From Bostrychus sinensis (taxonomy: Eukaryota; Chordata; Actinopteri; Gobiiformes; Eleotridae), in contig CM036255.1 in assembly GCA_020698575.1 (NCBI GenBank), positions 33,611,911 through 33,675,910 on the forward strand: DNA of 64,000 bases. The letters are read 5' to 3'. Each line of letters opens with the position of its first letter. Positions within the stretch are counted from its first letter, which is position 1. Below, piece by piece: positions 43,101 through 52,868 of this stretch. Under the pieces are notes generated by a model. That model saw nothing but the letters and a program-made list of their open reading frames with translations, had not been told where the DNA came from and searched no databases. A program made the translations under genes and the position numbers.

Positions 43101-46100
43101 GAGGTCTGTGATGTTACTGTGGGGCCAGGCCTTTCAAAGCTTTAAAAACAAACAATAAAATCTTAAAATCAATTCCACATCGAACAGGAACATGGACCGT
43201 AAACATGTTGTACTGTGTTGTATTTGTCAGAGGGAGGAGGTCCCCGAGCAGAGGGTCCGAGTCCTCAGAGACAGGATCATGTCTGAGCTTGAACCCTCTC
43301 CAGACGGACGGCTGCAGATACAGGAGGTACCACTGCTCATGATACAAAGTACTGCACACAGCTGATATCACTGCCATTTACGTAGGCACAGAGTACAGAG
43401 GTCTGGGCCCCACACTGTTGAATAATGAGCCTGTTCTGGAAATTTTAGATTGAGACACTTGACAAGAAGACAGTGTCTGGATCAATGTGCACAAGGAGAA
43501 CACAGCACAAAGCAGAGATGCAGAGTGTCCTACTCGTTATTGATAACAGACATCTGTATCTCACCGTTTTAGTTATGAATTGAGTTCGATGGATTCCAGC
43601 GGTGACGGTCCTGGACGCAGTGAAAACAGGCCTCCCGTCTCTGAAATCCTCTGGAGGTCAGAGGCTGGAGGCCAATCCCTGGTCACTCCGTCCAGATCTG
43701 TCCACTCCAGGAATCCCACTTCTGACGCCGAGATTGTTATGGAAATTTTATATTGAGATACTTGACAGTACAACGACAGTGTCTTGATCAATCAGCGAGT
43801 CGTCTTTATTTTACTTGTGCACGAGGAGAACACAGCACAAAGGAGAGATGCAGAGTGTCCTCCACCTTAGCAGAAGGTAGGTTTTATACCAAGCATACAC
43901 AGGAAAAGAGTACATGTCTTCATAAGACTTTTGCTCTAATCCATAAGAAGACGCCAACATCCTTTGGCCTTACAGCTGCTACCCAGGTCTTAGTCCTTGT
44001 ACAGCACTCAGCTCAGACAAAGTAACAACAGGATAACACAGGAATTAATGAATTTCCACTACAAGCCTCATGCGTGTGTGGCTCTGTTTAACCTCCACTG
44101 GAGCAGGCCTGCCTTTCACTCACAGAACCTGGGTTACAGCGCTTTTCTGGACACTCAAAGACCTTAAGATTTCAGTGTGTAGGTTGTAGGGTGTAGGGTG
44201 TAGGGTGTAGGGTGTAGGTTGTAGGGTGTAGGTTGTAGGGTGTAGGGTGTGGGTTGTAGGTTGTAGGGTGTAGGGTGTAGGGTGTAGGTTGTAGGGTGTA
44301 GGGTGTGGGTTGTAGGTTGTAGGGTGTAGGGTGTAGGGTGTGGGTTGTAGGTTGTAGGTTGTAGGGTGTAGGGTGTAGGGTGTGGGTTGTAGGTTGTAGG
44401 GTGTAGGTTGTAGGGTGTAGGTTGTAGGTTGTAGGGTGTAGGGTGTGGGTTGTAGGGTGTAGGGTGTAGGGTGTGGGTTGTAGGTTGTAGGGTGTAGGTT
44501 GTAGGTTGTAGGGTGTGGGTTGTAGGGTGTAGGGTGTGGGTTGTAGGTTGTAGGGTGTAGGGTGTAGGGTGTAGGGTGTGGGTTGTAGGGTGTAGGGTGT
44601 GGGTTGTAGGTTGTAGGTTGTAGGGTGTAGGTTGTAGGGTGTGGGTTGTAGGGTGTAGGGTGTGGGTTGTAGGTTGTAGGGTGTAGGGTGTAGGGTGTGG
44701 GTTGTAGGTTGTAGGGTGTAGGGTGTAGGTTGTAGGTTGTAGGGTGTAGGGTGTAGGTTGTAGGGTGTAGGGTGTAGGGTGTAGGTTGTAGGTTGTAGGG
44801 TGTAGGGTGTAGGTTGTAGGTTGTAGGGTGTAGGGTGTAGGTTGTAGGGTGTAGGTTGTAGGTTGTAGGGTGTAGATTGTAGGTTGTAGGGTGTAGGGTG
44901 TGGGTTGTAGGTTGTAGGGTGTAGGTTGTAGGGTGTAGGGTGTAGGTTGTAGGGTGTAGGTTGTAGGTTGTAGGGTGTAGATTGTAGGTTGTAGGGTGTA
45001 GGGTGTAGGTTGTAGGGTGTAGGTTGTAGGGTGTAGGTTGTAGGTTGTAGGTTGTAGGGTGTAGGGTGTAGGGTGTAGGTTGTAGGTTGTAGGGTGTAGG
45101 TTGTAGGGTGTAGGGTGTAGGTTGTAGGGTGTAGGTTGTAGGGTGTAGGTTGTAGGGTGAAGGTTGTAGGGTGTAGGGTGTAGGTTGTAGGGTGTAGGTT
45201 GTAGGTTGTAGAGTGTAGGGTGTAGGTTGTAGGGTGTAGGTTGTAGGGTGTAGGTTGTAGGTTGTAGGGTGTAGGGTGTAGGTTGTAGGGTGTAGGGTGT
45301 AGGTTGTAGGGTGTAGGTTGTAGGGTGTAGGGTGTAGGTTGTAGGGTGTAGGTTGTAGGTTGTAGGGTGTAGGTTGTAGGTTGTAGGGTGTAGGGTGTAG
45401 GTTGTAGGGTGTAGGTTGTAGGGTGTAGGTTGTAGGGTGTAGGGTGTAGGGTGTAGGTTGTAGGTTGTAGGGTGTAGGGTGTAGGGTGTAGGTTGTAGGT
45501 TGTAGGGTGTAGGTTGCAGGGTGTAGGGTGTAGGTTGTAGGTTGTAGGGTGTAGGTTGTAGGGTGTAGGGTGTAGGGTGTAGGGTGTAGGGTGTAGGGTG
45601 TAGGTTGTAGGGTGTAGGTTGTAGGGTGTAGGTTGTAGGTTGTAGGGTGTAGGTTGTAGGTTGTAGGGTGTAGGGTGTAGGGTGTAGGTTGTAGGGTGTA
45701 GGGTGTAGGTTGTAGGGTGTAGGGTGTAGGGTGTAGGTTGTAGGTTGTAGGGTGTAGGTTGTAGGGTGTAGGTTGTAGGTTGTAGGGTGTAGGGTGTAGG
45801 TTGTAGGGTGTAGGTTGTAGGTTGTAGGGTGTAGGTTGTAGGGTGTAGGGTGTAGGGTGTAGGTTGTAGGTTGTAGGGTGTAGGTTGTAGGTTGTAGGGT
45901 GTAGGTTGTAGGGTGTAGGTTGTAGGGTGTAGGTTGTAGGTTGTAGGTTGTAGGTTGTAGGTTGTAGGGTGTAGGTTGTAGGTTGTAGGGTGTAGGTTGT
46001 AGGGTGTAGGGTGTAGGGTGTAGGTTGTAGGTTGTAGGGTGTAGGTTGTAGGTTGTAGGGTGTAGGTTGTAGGGTGTAGGGTGTAGGGCTCGCCTCCACC

Positions 46101-48731
46101 AAGCAGGTTATGTTCCTGCTGGCATTTGTCTGTTAAACAACATCACTCAGAAAGGTGACGGCGTGTATCTGGATCCCAGGACACACAGCTCACTGCGGTC
46201 GCTTGTGTTGACAGCTGGCCACGCTGATGCTCCCTGAAGACGAGAACTTCCTGCTGCTGTTCAGACGAGAGACTCCACTGAACAACAGCGTGGAGTTCAT
46301 GAGGGTGAGGCCTGGGACAGAGAGGGTCGGGTCGGGGTTAGGGTCTACATTTTTGCCTCACTCGTGAGCACTGTGCTGATTTAGAAACTGATCTGGATTT
46401 GTCCTGAACAGATCTGGAGGAACTACGACACTGACAGCAGCGGATACATCTCAGCTGTGGAACTCAAGGCAAGTCCAGATCTAAACCAGGTCTAAACCAG
46501 GACCAAACCAGTGTCAAACTAATCTAATCCCATCCTCTGTATCCTCTTCTCTCACACCGACTAACTTCATCTCCTCTGTCACTACATCCATAAACCTCCT
46601 CTCTGGTCTTCCTCAAGGCCAGGGGTAGTCAATATGTGATAATAAAGCTTTTCATCCGGCCCCCAGAACATCCCCATGAACTCAGAGTCCAACTCAGAGT
46701 CCAACTAAACGCTTTAACTCGGCCTGAAAAACTCAGAACTGCAATAAAAATGTTTTGCTAATTTCTCTGGAACAGAACCCTGCAGAACAAAATTTTTAAA
46801 GAGCATTTTGTAGCTCTCCACAAGCTCTACCTTCTCAGCAAATTTGATTGAGACTGCCTTATTTATTTTCTCAAAAAAAAAAAAAATCTTTAACTGTTCT
46901 CACTGTCAATTTATTAAAGGCCACTGTGAGATTTGACCTTAAGATACTTTTGGAAGTCCTGAGAGGACAGCTCATTGTGTCCCCCGTCTGGGCTCTTACT
47001 CTGCAGTTCATAGGAAACTTCCAAAAACGCTTTATCTCGGTCTGAAAAGCTCAAAACTGCAATAAAAAATATTGGCCATTTCTCTGGCATAGAACCTTGT
47101 AGAACTAAAAATTCGAATGGATTTTGTAGCTTAGATTGAGATTGCGGTTGCATTGATGCCTTGCCTTTATGAGAGCGTCGGGCCCTCAGTGTCTGCCGAG
47201 AAAAATTCTGGTCATCGGACAAATCTAGGCCTCCAGCTCTAACCTCAGCCTCTGTACCCATGCACTCACTGTCCCTCCTCTGTTCATGTCCAAACCATCT
47301 CAGGCTGGAAACTTTGTCTCCAAAACCTCTCCCCTGAGCTGTACCTCTCATGGACTCATTCCTGATCCTCTCCACCCTCGTCATGAACAAAGAGAACAGA
47401 GACATCCTCAGCTCTCAATGTGTATTTTATAGTTTTAAAGCTAAACCTTGGATAAACTCAGATTAACCCATTTTACCCAGATAAACGAGTTGCCTTTTGT
47501 CCCTCCAGGGCTTCCTTCAGGACCTCTTCCTGCAGCACAGGAAGTCCATCAGCGCCGTCAAACTGGAGCAGTACACCGACACCATGGTAACGGCTCGCCC
47601 GGTCACATGACGGTCACATGACTCCAACAACATGGCCGACCCTGAATATGTTTGTACTTTTTCAGATGAAGATGTTCGACAAAAACAGAGACGGACGCCT
47701 GGACCTGAACGACCTCGCCAGGTACAGCTCCTCTAGAAGTTCATGTTTAGTTTGGTTTGGTCATGAGTCCATCCACAAGGGGGCATAAGTCAGTGTACTC
47801 TTTGTGCCAGTCCCAAGCCTGGATAAAAGGGCTTTTATTGTAAAATTTATTAAAAATCTATATGCCAATCTCTGCTCATGAGGAGGCAGAGGATTTAAGG
47901 TGATGACCCCAGTTTGGTCCTGATTTTGTCTCTCGTATTTTTCCAGGATCCTGGCTCTGAAGGAGAACTTTCTACTGAAGTTTAAGATGGACGTAAGTCT
48001 CTGGAATAACCTGAGGTATGTTTGTATTTGTGCTGATGTTGTGCTGTGTTCAGGGCTGCAGTCAGGAAGACCGCAGGAGAGACTTTGAGAAGATCTTTGC
48101 TCACTACGACGTGGTGAGTCTCACTTATGCCTCTGTTTCCTGAAAGAAACTGGAATAACTGCAGTAACACCTGACAGTTACACTTCGTGCTGCTGTTGTG
48201 GCAGTGAACGGGTTATTCTGATGTATATAATTCTTTTATATTTTTTCTTATTGATATAATGTATTTTTATGCACCTTCTTCACAGAGGTGTCTTTTCTCC
48301 TCATATGTAGTTGTAGAAGCCTTTTTAATTTTGCATCAGTAATGATCTCAGAATTCTCCTCTGATATTGAAACATGGACCGCTCTTCCAGGCCTTGAATC
48401 ACAGAAGGATATTGTCTGTGTTTCAGAGTAAGACCGGAGAGCTGGAGGGACCTGAGGTGGACGGATTTGTCAAAGACATGATGGAGCTGGTCAAGGTATG
48501 AGAACTTTCTGCGTCCTGTACCTCTCTGACCCCTGTATGTCCTCTGACCTCTGACCCCTGTATGTCCTCTGACCCCTGACCTCTGTGTATTTGCTGTGGT
48601 CTCAGCCCAGCATCAGCGGCTTGGAGCTGGACCACTTCAGGAAACTGCTGCTGAACCACTGCGACCTCAACAAGGACGGAAAAATACAGAAGAACGAGCT
48701 GGCCCTGTGCCTCGGCCTCAAACTCAGCTAA
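37121..48731 (+). CDS. scgn: scgn, secretagogin, complete (11 coding exons, 276 aa)
   Basis: Secretagogin is a cytosolic six-EF-hand calcium sensor of neuroendocrine cells and neurons that binds SNARE-related partners and modulates secretion. Exons: 37121-37202, 41700-41770, 43231-43326, 46215-46304, 46412-46468, 47509-47586, 47666-47721, 47947-47992, 48054-48113, 48427-48495, 48606-48731. They join in frame to 276 codons plus stop, the same length as mammalian secretagogin. EF loops: EF1 DIHDNGYIEGKE, EF2 EPSPDGRLQIQE (Glu instead of Asp at position 1, probably weak), EF3 DTDSSGYISAVE, EF4 DKNRDGRLDLND, EF5 DVSKTGELEGPE, EF6 DLNKDGKIQKNE. Start chosen because MDRALDPVLDRLDAASF matches the family N-terminus. 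Intron 5 has a GC donor (AAG|gcaagt) paired with a normal AG acceptor. Introns 1-3 are large and full of repeats; introns after exon 6 are compact. It lies downstream of carmil1 on the same strand, as in mammals. Confidence 0.96.
37395..38584. mobile_element. hAT-like insertion with inverted termini CAGRGCTGGGT
   Basis: Left end cagggctgggtacagtt, right end inverted cagagctgggtgccgtt. It sits inside a SINE head. Flanking 8-mers are not clearly duplicated (gtggttag / gtgttggt), so age or rearrangement blurs the site. It contains further elements, including 37795-38265. Confidence 0.65.
37795..38265. mobile_element. Foldback MITE (cactgtaaaaaa ends)
   Basis: Ends cactgtaaaaaa and ttttttacagtg, with arms of about 220 bp that pair almost throughout (agtttttctcttatt / aaagataaggaggaaaaact). 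The related sequence at about 41265-41340 lacks this insert, supporting its limits. Confidence 0.78.
39053..39792. mobile_element. MITE copy 1 (tactgtattttcc ends), scgn intron 1
   Basis: Ends TACTGTATTTTCCGG and inverted TACCATATTCTCCAG. The core (about 39214-39720) is nearly identical to 42323-42830 in the same orientation. A small frame in the core on the - strand is shared but not a recognised gene. Confidence 0.75.
39973..40758 (+). mobile_element. Insertion with LINE-like tail and long hairpin
   Basis: Flanked by a 13-bp near-perfect duplication caatacacattaa / caatacacgttaa (39960-39972, 40759-40771). The first part translates to a reverse-transcriptase-tail-like stretch (SYRAAQTWNTNLRT). 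A hairpin with arms of about 37 bp lies at 40643-40737 (gtttcacctcttatccaaga and its inverse). Confidence 0.6.
40893..41098 (-). mobile_element. 5'-truncated SINE with (AATG)n tail
   Basis: CATT repeats followed by ttccgcttattcctgttagg and the same body as 4495-4890, but lacking the tRNA-like head. Scgn intron 1. Confidence 0.8.
41100..41425. mobile_element. hAT-like fragment (copy lacking the foldback insert)
   Basis: Shares gacagcctctggggg...ccttcgcagaccctcaggggg with 38300-38370, a sequence typical of a fish hAT-type terminus (ggttcccaaag in reverse). Serves as the empty-site comparison for 37795-38265. Confidence 0.6.
42159..42901. mobile_element. MITE copy 2, scgn intron 2
   Basis: Ends tatcgtattttcc and inverted TACCGTATTTTCGAG. 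Core almost identical to copy 1, but the first 150 bp differ, and only this copy keeps the tataagtcacactggactataagt stretch. Same orientation as copy 1. Confidence 0.78.
42905..43195 (-). mobile_element. LINE-like fragment
   Basis: On the - strand, VRCGIDFKILLFVFKALKGLAPQ (43114-43182) matches the reverse-transcriptase C-terminal phrase of fish LINEs (RIDFKILLxxxKALxGLAP). The rest resembles a common fish dispersed repeat. It ends shortly before scgn exon 3. Confidence 0.6.
43432..44063 (+). repeat. Two related LTR-like copies
   Basis: tgttctggaaattttagattgagac (43432) and tgttatggaaattttatattgagat (43735) begin two copies sharing gacagtgtct and agaacacagcacaaag. The second ends near 44063 with aatttccactaca, giving TGT...ACA ends (329 bp). 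Possibly a solo LTR plus fragment; no duplication flanks were found. Confidence 0.45.
44178..46087 (+). repeat. 7-bp minisatellite (GTAGGGT / GTAGGTT), scgn intron 3
   Basis: About 270 tandem 7-mers of three main variants: gtagggt, gtaggtt and (mostly 44240-44930) gtgggtt. Variants are interspersed in an irregular order. The array ends 127 bp before scgn exon 4. The G-rich strand is the scgn sense strand. Because it has few stops, the - strand stays open for 660 codons, which is a repeat artefact. Confidence 0.97.
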
Positions 48732-48846
48732 CGGTCTCCTGTCTGCTACTCCGAGCCTCCTGTCTGCTACTCCTGCCTGCTACTCCGAGCCTCCACTTTA
48801 TATATATTTCCATAAGCTGCACCTGTGTACCTGTGTACATCATGTA

Positions 48847-50277
48847 CAGTTAGGTCCATAAGTATTTGGACACTGACTCAAGTTTTGTTTTTTAGCTTTA
48901 GCTTTTTTACCAAAACTGTTCAAAATACAGAAATATAATTAATATGTGCTTTAAGGTCAGACTCTCATTTGTAATTTCAGAGTATTCACATCCAAATCGG
49001 ACGAAGGGTTTAGGAGGTAGAGCTCTTTAATGTGTAGCTGCCTCTTTTTCAGGGGCTCAAAAGTAATTGGACAGTATGTTGAAAAGCTATTTCTTGAGCT
49101 GCATGAGCTTTCCTTCAGTAATCCATCATAAACTGAGCAGGTAAAAGGTCTGGACCTGATTCCAGGTGTGACATTTGCATTTGAAAGCTGCTTCTGTGAA
49201 ATCACAACATGCAGTATCTCAAAGGAAATGACCAGACCATCCTTAGACTGGATCAGAAAATTGTGAGTCTAGGTCCACCACAACCAGAAGACTTCATGAG
49301 AGAAAATACAGAGAGTTCACCACAAACTGCAGATGTCATCTCAACAACAGAAGACTCAGACCTGTACCAGACCCAGACCTGGACCAGACCCAGACCTGTA
49401 CCGGACCCAGACCTGTACCAGACCCAGACCTGGACCAGACCCAGACCTGGACCAGACCTGGACCAGACTCAGACCTGGACCAGACTCAGACCTGTACCAG
49501 ACCCAGACCTGGACCAGACCCAGACCTGGACCAGACTCAGACCTGTACCAGACCCAGACCTGGACCAGACCCAGACCTGGACCAGACCCAGACCTGGACC
49601 AGACTCAGACCTGTACCAGACCCAGACCTGGACCAGACCCAGACCTGGACCAGACTCAGATCTATAGAATGATGGGCAGAGAAAAGTCTGGAGAAGTCTT
49701 GGAACGGCTCCTGAACCAAAGCTCAGCAGATCTTGTGTAAAACCTGGTGGAGCAGTGAAGTTCGTGTATAACCTCCTATGGCCCTGGGTCTCTGGGGTTT
49801 ACTGAGGATGAGACAGAAACAGAAGCAGAGGATGGATTCTGAAGTGTAGAGGGACAAACTTTCTGCTCAGATTCAACCCAGGAGTTTATTTTAAGGTAAA
49901 TAAGTGGAATATTCTGTAACGGCAAGGATCAGTCCACATTTCTCAGCCCAATCGAGCATTAACTTCACTTTTTTAAGACTTAAGGCAGAAAGACCCACAA
50001 ATGAGCAACGACTGAAGACAGCTGCAGTAAAGGCTTTTCAACTAAATATTTAAAATAAACATTTTATTTATGGTAATGTTCATCTGCCCAGTTACACATT
50101 AAAGAGCAGTAACTCCTAAACCCTTTGTCAGATTTGGATGTGAATAATCTCAAATTACAGCTCAGAGTCTGCACTTTAAGCACATATTAATTATATAACT
50201 GTATCTTGAATATGTTTTGGTAAACAGCTAAAATAACAAAACTTCTGTCAGTGTCCAAATACTTATGGACCTAACTG
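48847..50277. mobile_element. Tc1/mariner-like element with TA duplication
   Basis: Inverted ends cagttaggtccataagtatt and its exact inverse, flanked by TA (48845-48846, 50278-50279). Only relic coding sequence is visible and a minisatellite has grown inside (49366-49660). It starts 115 bp after the scgn stop. Confidence 0.9.
49366..49660 (+). repeat. Minisatellite (cagacctggaccagaccc and variants)
   Basis: About 18-bp units with cctggacc/cctgtacc alternation inside the Tc1-like element. The open frames across it are simple repeats, not genes. Confidence 0.9.
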
Positions 50278-50301
50278 TATGTGCCCAGCTGTATATTTAT
50301 G

Positions 50302-50307
50302 AATAAA
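50302..50307 (+). promoter_or_regulatory. scgn: Candidate scgn poly(A) signal beyond the Tc1-like element
   Basis: No AATAAA is seen between the scgn stop (48731) and the Tc1-like element (48847). One AATAAA lies inside the element (50054-50059) and this one lies 25 bp beyond it, with another at about 50379. The scgn 3' UTR may therefore include the transposon. Confidence 0.4.
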
Positions 50308-50727
50308 CAGAAGTTGTGTGTTTTTGTTTTGTTTTTTTAGGTGTGATGCAGTGTACTGTAAAAACCAATAATGTTCAATAAATAAAATATCATAGTTACA
50401 GTATTGTGGTGGATACTGCGCTTTTATGTAGAAACAATGACTGCAGACTTCAGTATAAATGAATATTACTTTACAATAATCTACTGAGGAACAGATAAGT
50501 GATGGGTTTTTTGTGCTAGAGCCAGAGTTGATTCTTGCCCAAACTTCAGCTGCTCCTGTTCAGCTCTGCTAAAAATCCACATAAGCAGAGTAGAATTTTA
50601 TTTTGATGGGCACAGCATTCAGCCAATCACCTGAGGAGACACTAGGATCACATCAGTATGTGACAGAAGTGAGGCGGGATTCTACTGGAGACACTCGTTC
50701 TTAATTTCTGACTTAGCCCTAAATTAA

Positions 50728-51965
50728 ATCATGGCAAGGCAAGGCAAGTTTATTTGTACCGCACAATTCATACACAGAGTAATTCAAAGTGCTTTTCAGA
50801 AAAAAAGGCAAGTTTAAAAGTACAAAGACAAGAATTACAATTAAAACAACAAGATCAAATTTAAAAAATATAATCAAAAATCCATTTAAAATTAAATTAA
50901 AAGAGAAGAGTGCAGATAAAACACTTTCAGTTGACATATGCACAGCTAAAAAGAACAGTTTTAAGTCTGGACTTGAACATTGTCAGAGTAGAGGTCTAAC
51001 ATCGTCAGGGAGACTGTTCCAGAGTTTAGCTGCAGAAAACTGAAACACTGCTTCACTGAGTTTAGTCCTGACTCTGGGACCAGCAGAGACCTGTCCCTGA
51101 GGTCCTCAGAGTCCCAGCAGAGACCTGTCCCTGAGGTCCTCAGAGTCCCAGCAGAGACCTGTCCCTGAGGTCCTCAGAGTCCCAGCAGAGACCTGTCCCT
51201 GAGGTCCTCAGAGTCCCAGCAGAGACCTGTCCCTGAGGTCCTCAGAGTCCCAGCAGAGACCTGTCCCTGAGGTCCTCAGAGTCCCAGATGGTTCATATGG
51301 GACCAACAGGTCAGAGATGTGCTGTGGTGCTAAGCCATGGAGAGACTTGTACACAGCAGAGATGTTTTAAAGTCTGTTCTCTGAGCGACAGGAAGCCAGT
51401 GCAGAGACCTGAGGACAGGACTAATATGGTCGTACTTCCTGGTTTTAGTCAGGACCCGAGCAGCAGCGTTCTGGACGTCCTGCAGCTGTCTCACAGCTGG
51501 TTTAGTGAGTCCAGTGAGCAGACGTTACAGTAGTCTAACCTGCTGGAGATGAACACATGAATAAGTCTCTCTAGGTCAGGTTTAGACAGTAAACCTTTGA
51601 TTCTGGCAATGTTTTTGAGATGGTAAAATGCTGATGATGTTATAGATTTAATGTGACTGCTGAAGTTCAAATCTGATCCAGGATTACCCCGAGATTTCTA
51701 ACCTGACTTGGTTTTAGTGAAAGAGACTCGAGCTGACTACAGACACTTTCTCTTTGTTTCTGTGGCCAAAGATGATTATTTCAGTCTCGTCGGTGTTTAG
51801 CTGGAGAAAGTTGTTTCTCATCCACTCATTCATCTGTTGGATGCAGTGACAGAGTGAATCCTGCTGTCAGTGAGATGTAAATCTGAGTCATCTGCATAAT
51901 AAAGAGCTGAATCTGTGAAAAGAGCCGCACTGCCCATCACTGGTCCAGACCAGAGCCAGAGTTAA
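50728..51965. mobile_element. Fish dispersed repeat with LINE-related segments
   Basis: Starts ggcaaggcaagtttatttgt, a frequent teleost repeat opening, and continues through ttcaaagtgctttt, aacagttttaagtctgga and gttccagagtttagctgcag. On the - strand near 51895 it reads LYYADDSDLHL, a reverse-transcriptase YxDD-like phrase. It contains a 34-bp tandem repeat. No host exon is seen. Confidence 0.6.
51086..51290 (+). repeat. 34-bp tandem repeat, about 6 copies
   Basis: Unit gtcctcagagtcccagcaga + gacctgtccctgag, nearly identical between copies, so recent amplification. Confidence 0.92.
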
Positions 51966-52681
51966 GAATAAAATCCTTTATTAATAAACCAATGCTCTTT
52001 CAAAGCTCAGGCAGATCCTGCTCTGTGCATCTGACCCATCCTTCAGTGACCCGGGGTTGTCAGGAGCAGTGGACCAGGTCTGAGCCGGGATCCCGGCCTG
52101 GACCAGATCTGAGCCGGGATCCCAGCCTGGACCAGATCTGAGCCGGGATCTTGGTCGAGACCTGGAGGCTTAGGCTGTTGTGCATGTACACTAACACTCT
52201 GAAAGGCGAGATAGTGCCACGTACTGCAGTACTGAGTAAAATACATTTATATCTGCAGTGTTGCATGTCTCCCATACAGCTGTAGGTTGAGGGTTCTATA
52301 CCTGGGCCTGCCCTCTCTGTGGTAAACTCCTCTGACTCAGGTGTTTTGGGTGATACTGCCATCTGGTTGGCAAAAAGAGAAAGTGAAGTAAACACTGATT
52401 CATTTGACTCAGGTCTGATTGGGGTTAGGTTGGATTCACAGAGTTTTTAACAAAAAGAAGAGAAGTCCACTGAGCTAAGGTGCATTTTTTGTTTTAGCTT
52501 TTTTATCATTTTATTTTATTGATAACCAAAATACAATAATAAATATTTGTTCAGGATGCAGAAAAAGAACATTTTGTTAATAAACGTCACACGTATTTAA
52601 AAATATGTAAGAACACACTGAAGATGAAGGAAAGTCGAGAATAACCTGAGGCAGTGACCTGGGCCTAATGAGCTCAAACTG

Positions 52682-52868
52682 ATTTCACCTGAGCAGAGGC
52701 AGCTCAGCTCTGATTGGTCAGCTCAGAACCAGGTGAGCTCTGATTGGTCAGTTCACCTCCAAACTCTAGAAAAGCCAGTAGCCGTGCCCTGCTCCGATGT
52801 ATTTCCCAGTTTTGGGGTTGTTTGAGCCGAGCAGCAGACGGTCACGCTGCAGACCTCTGCTTCACACG
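52682..52868 (+). promoter_or_regulatory. Presumed promoter / 5' UTR of the secreted repeat protein
   Basis: The sequence upstream of the ATG carries two copies of ctgattggtcag, a CCAAT-box core in reverse (ATTGG), at about 52711 and 52741. No TATA box is obvious. The start ATG is the only one that gives a signal peptide joining exon 2 in frame. Confidence 0.35.

Noticed and set aside
44178..46087. Interstitial telomere array
   Set aside because: The unit is TGTAGGG/TGTAGGT (7 bp), not the vertebrate TTAGGG hexamer, and it sits in a gene intron.
44120..46102. 660-codon open frame on the - strand
   Set aside because: It is the translation of the 7-bp minisatellite; the 21-nt phase cycle simply lacks stops. 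No signal, splice or homology support.
49209..49740. Open frames reading Thr/Arg/Pro/Asp repeats
   Set aside because: They follow the 18-bp minisatellite inside the Tc1-like element and have no independent support.
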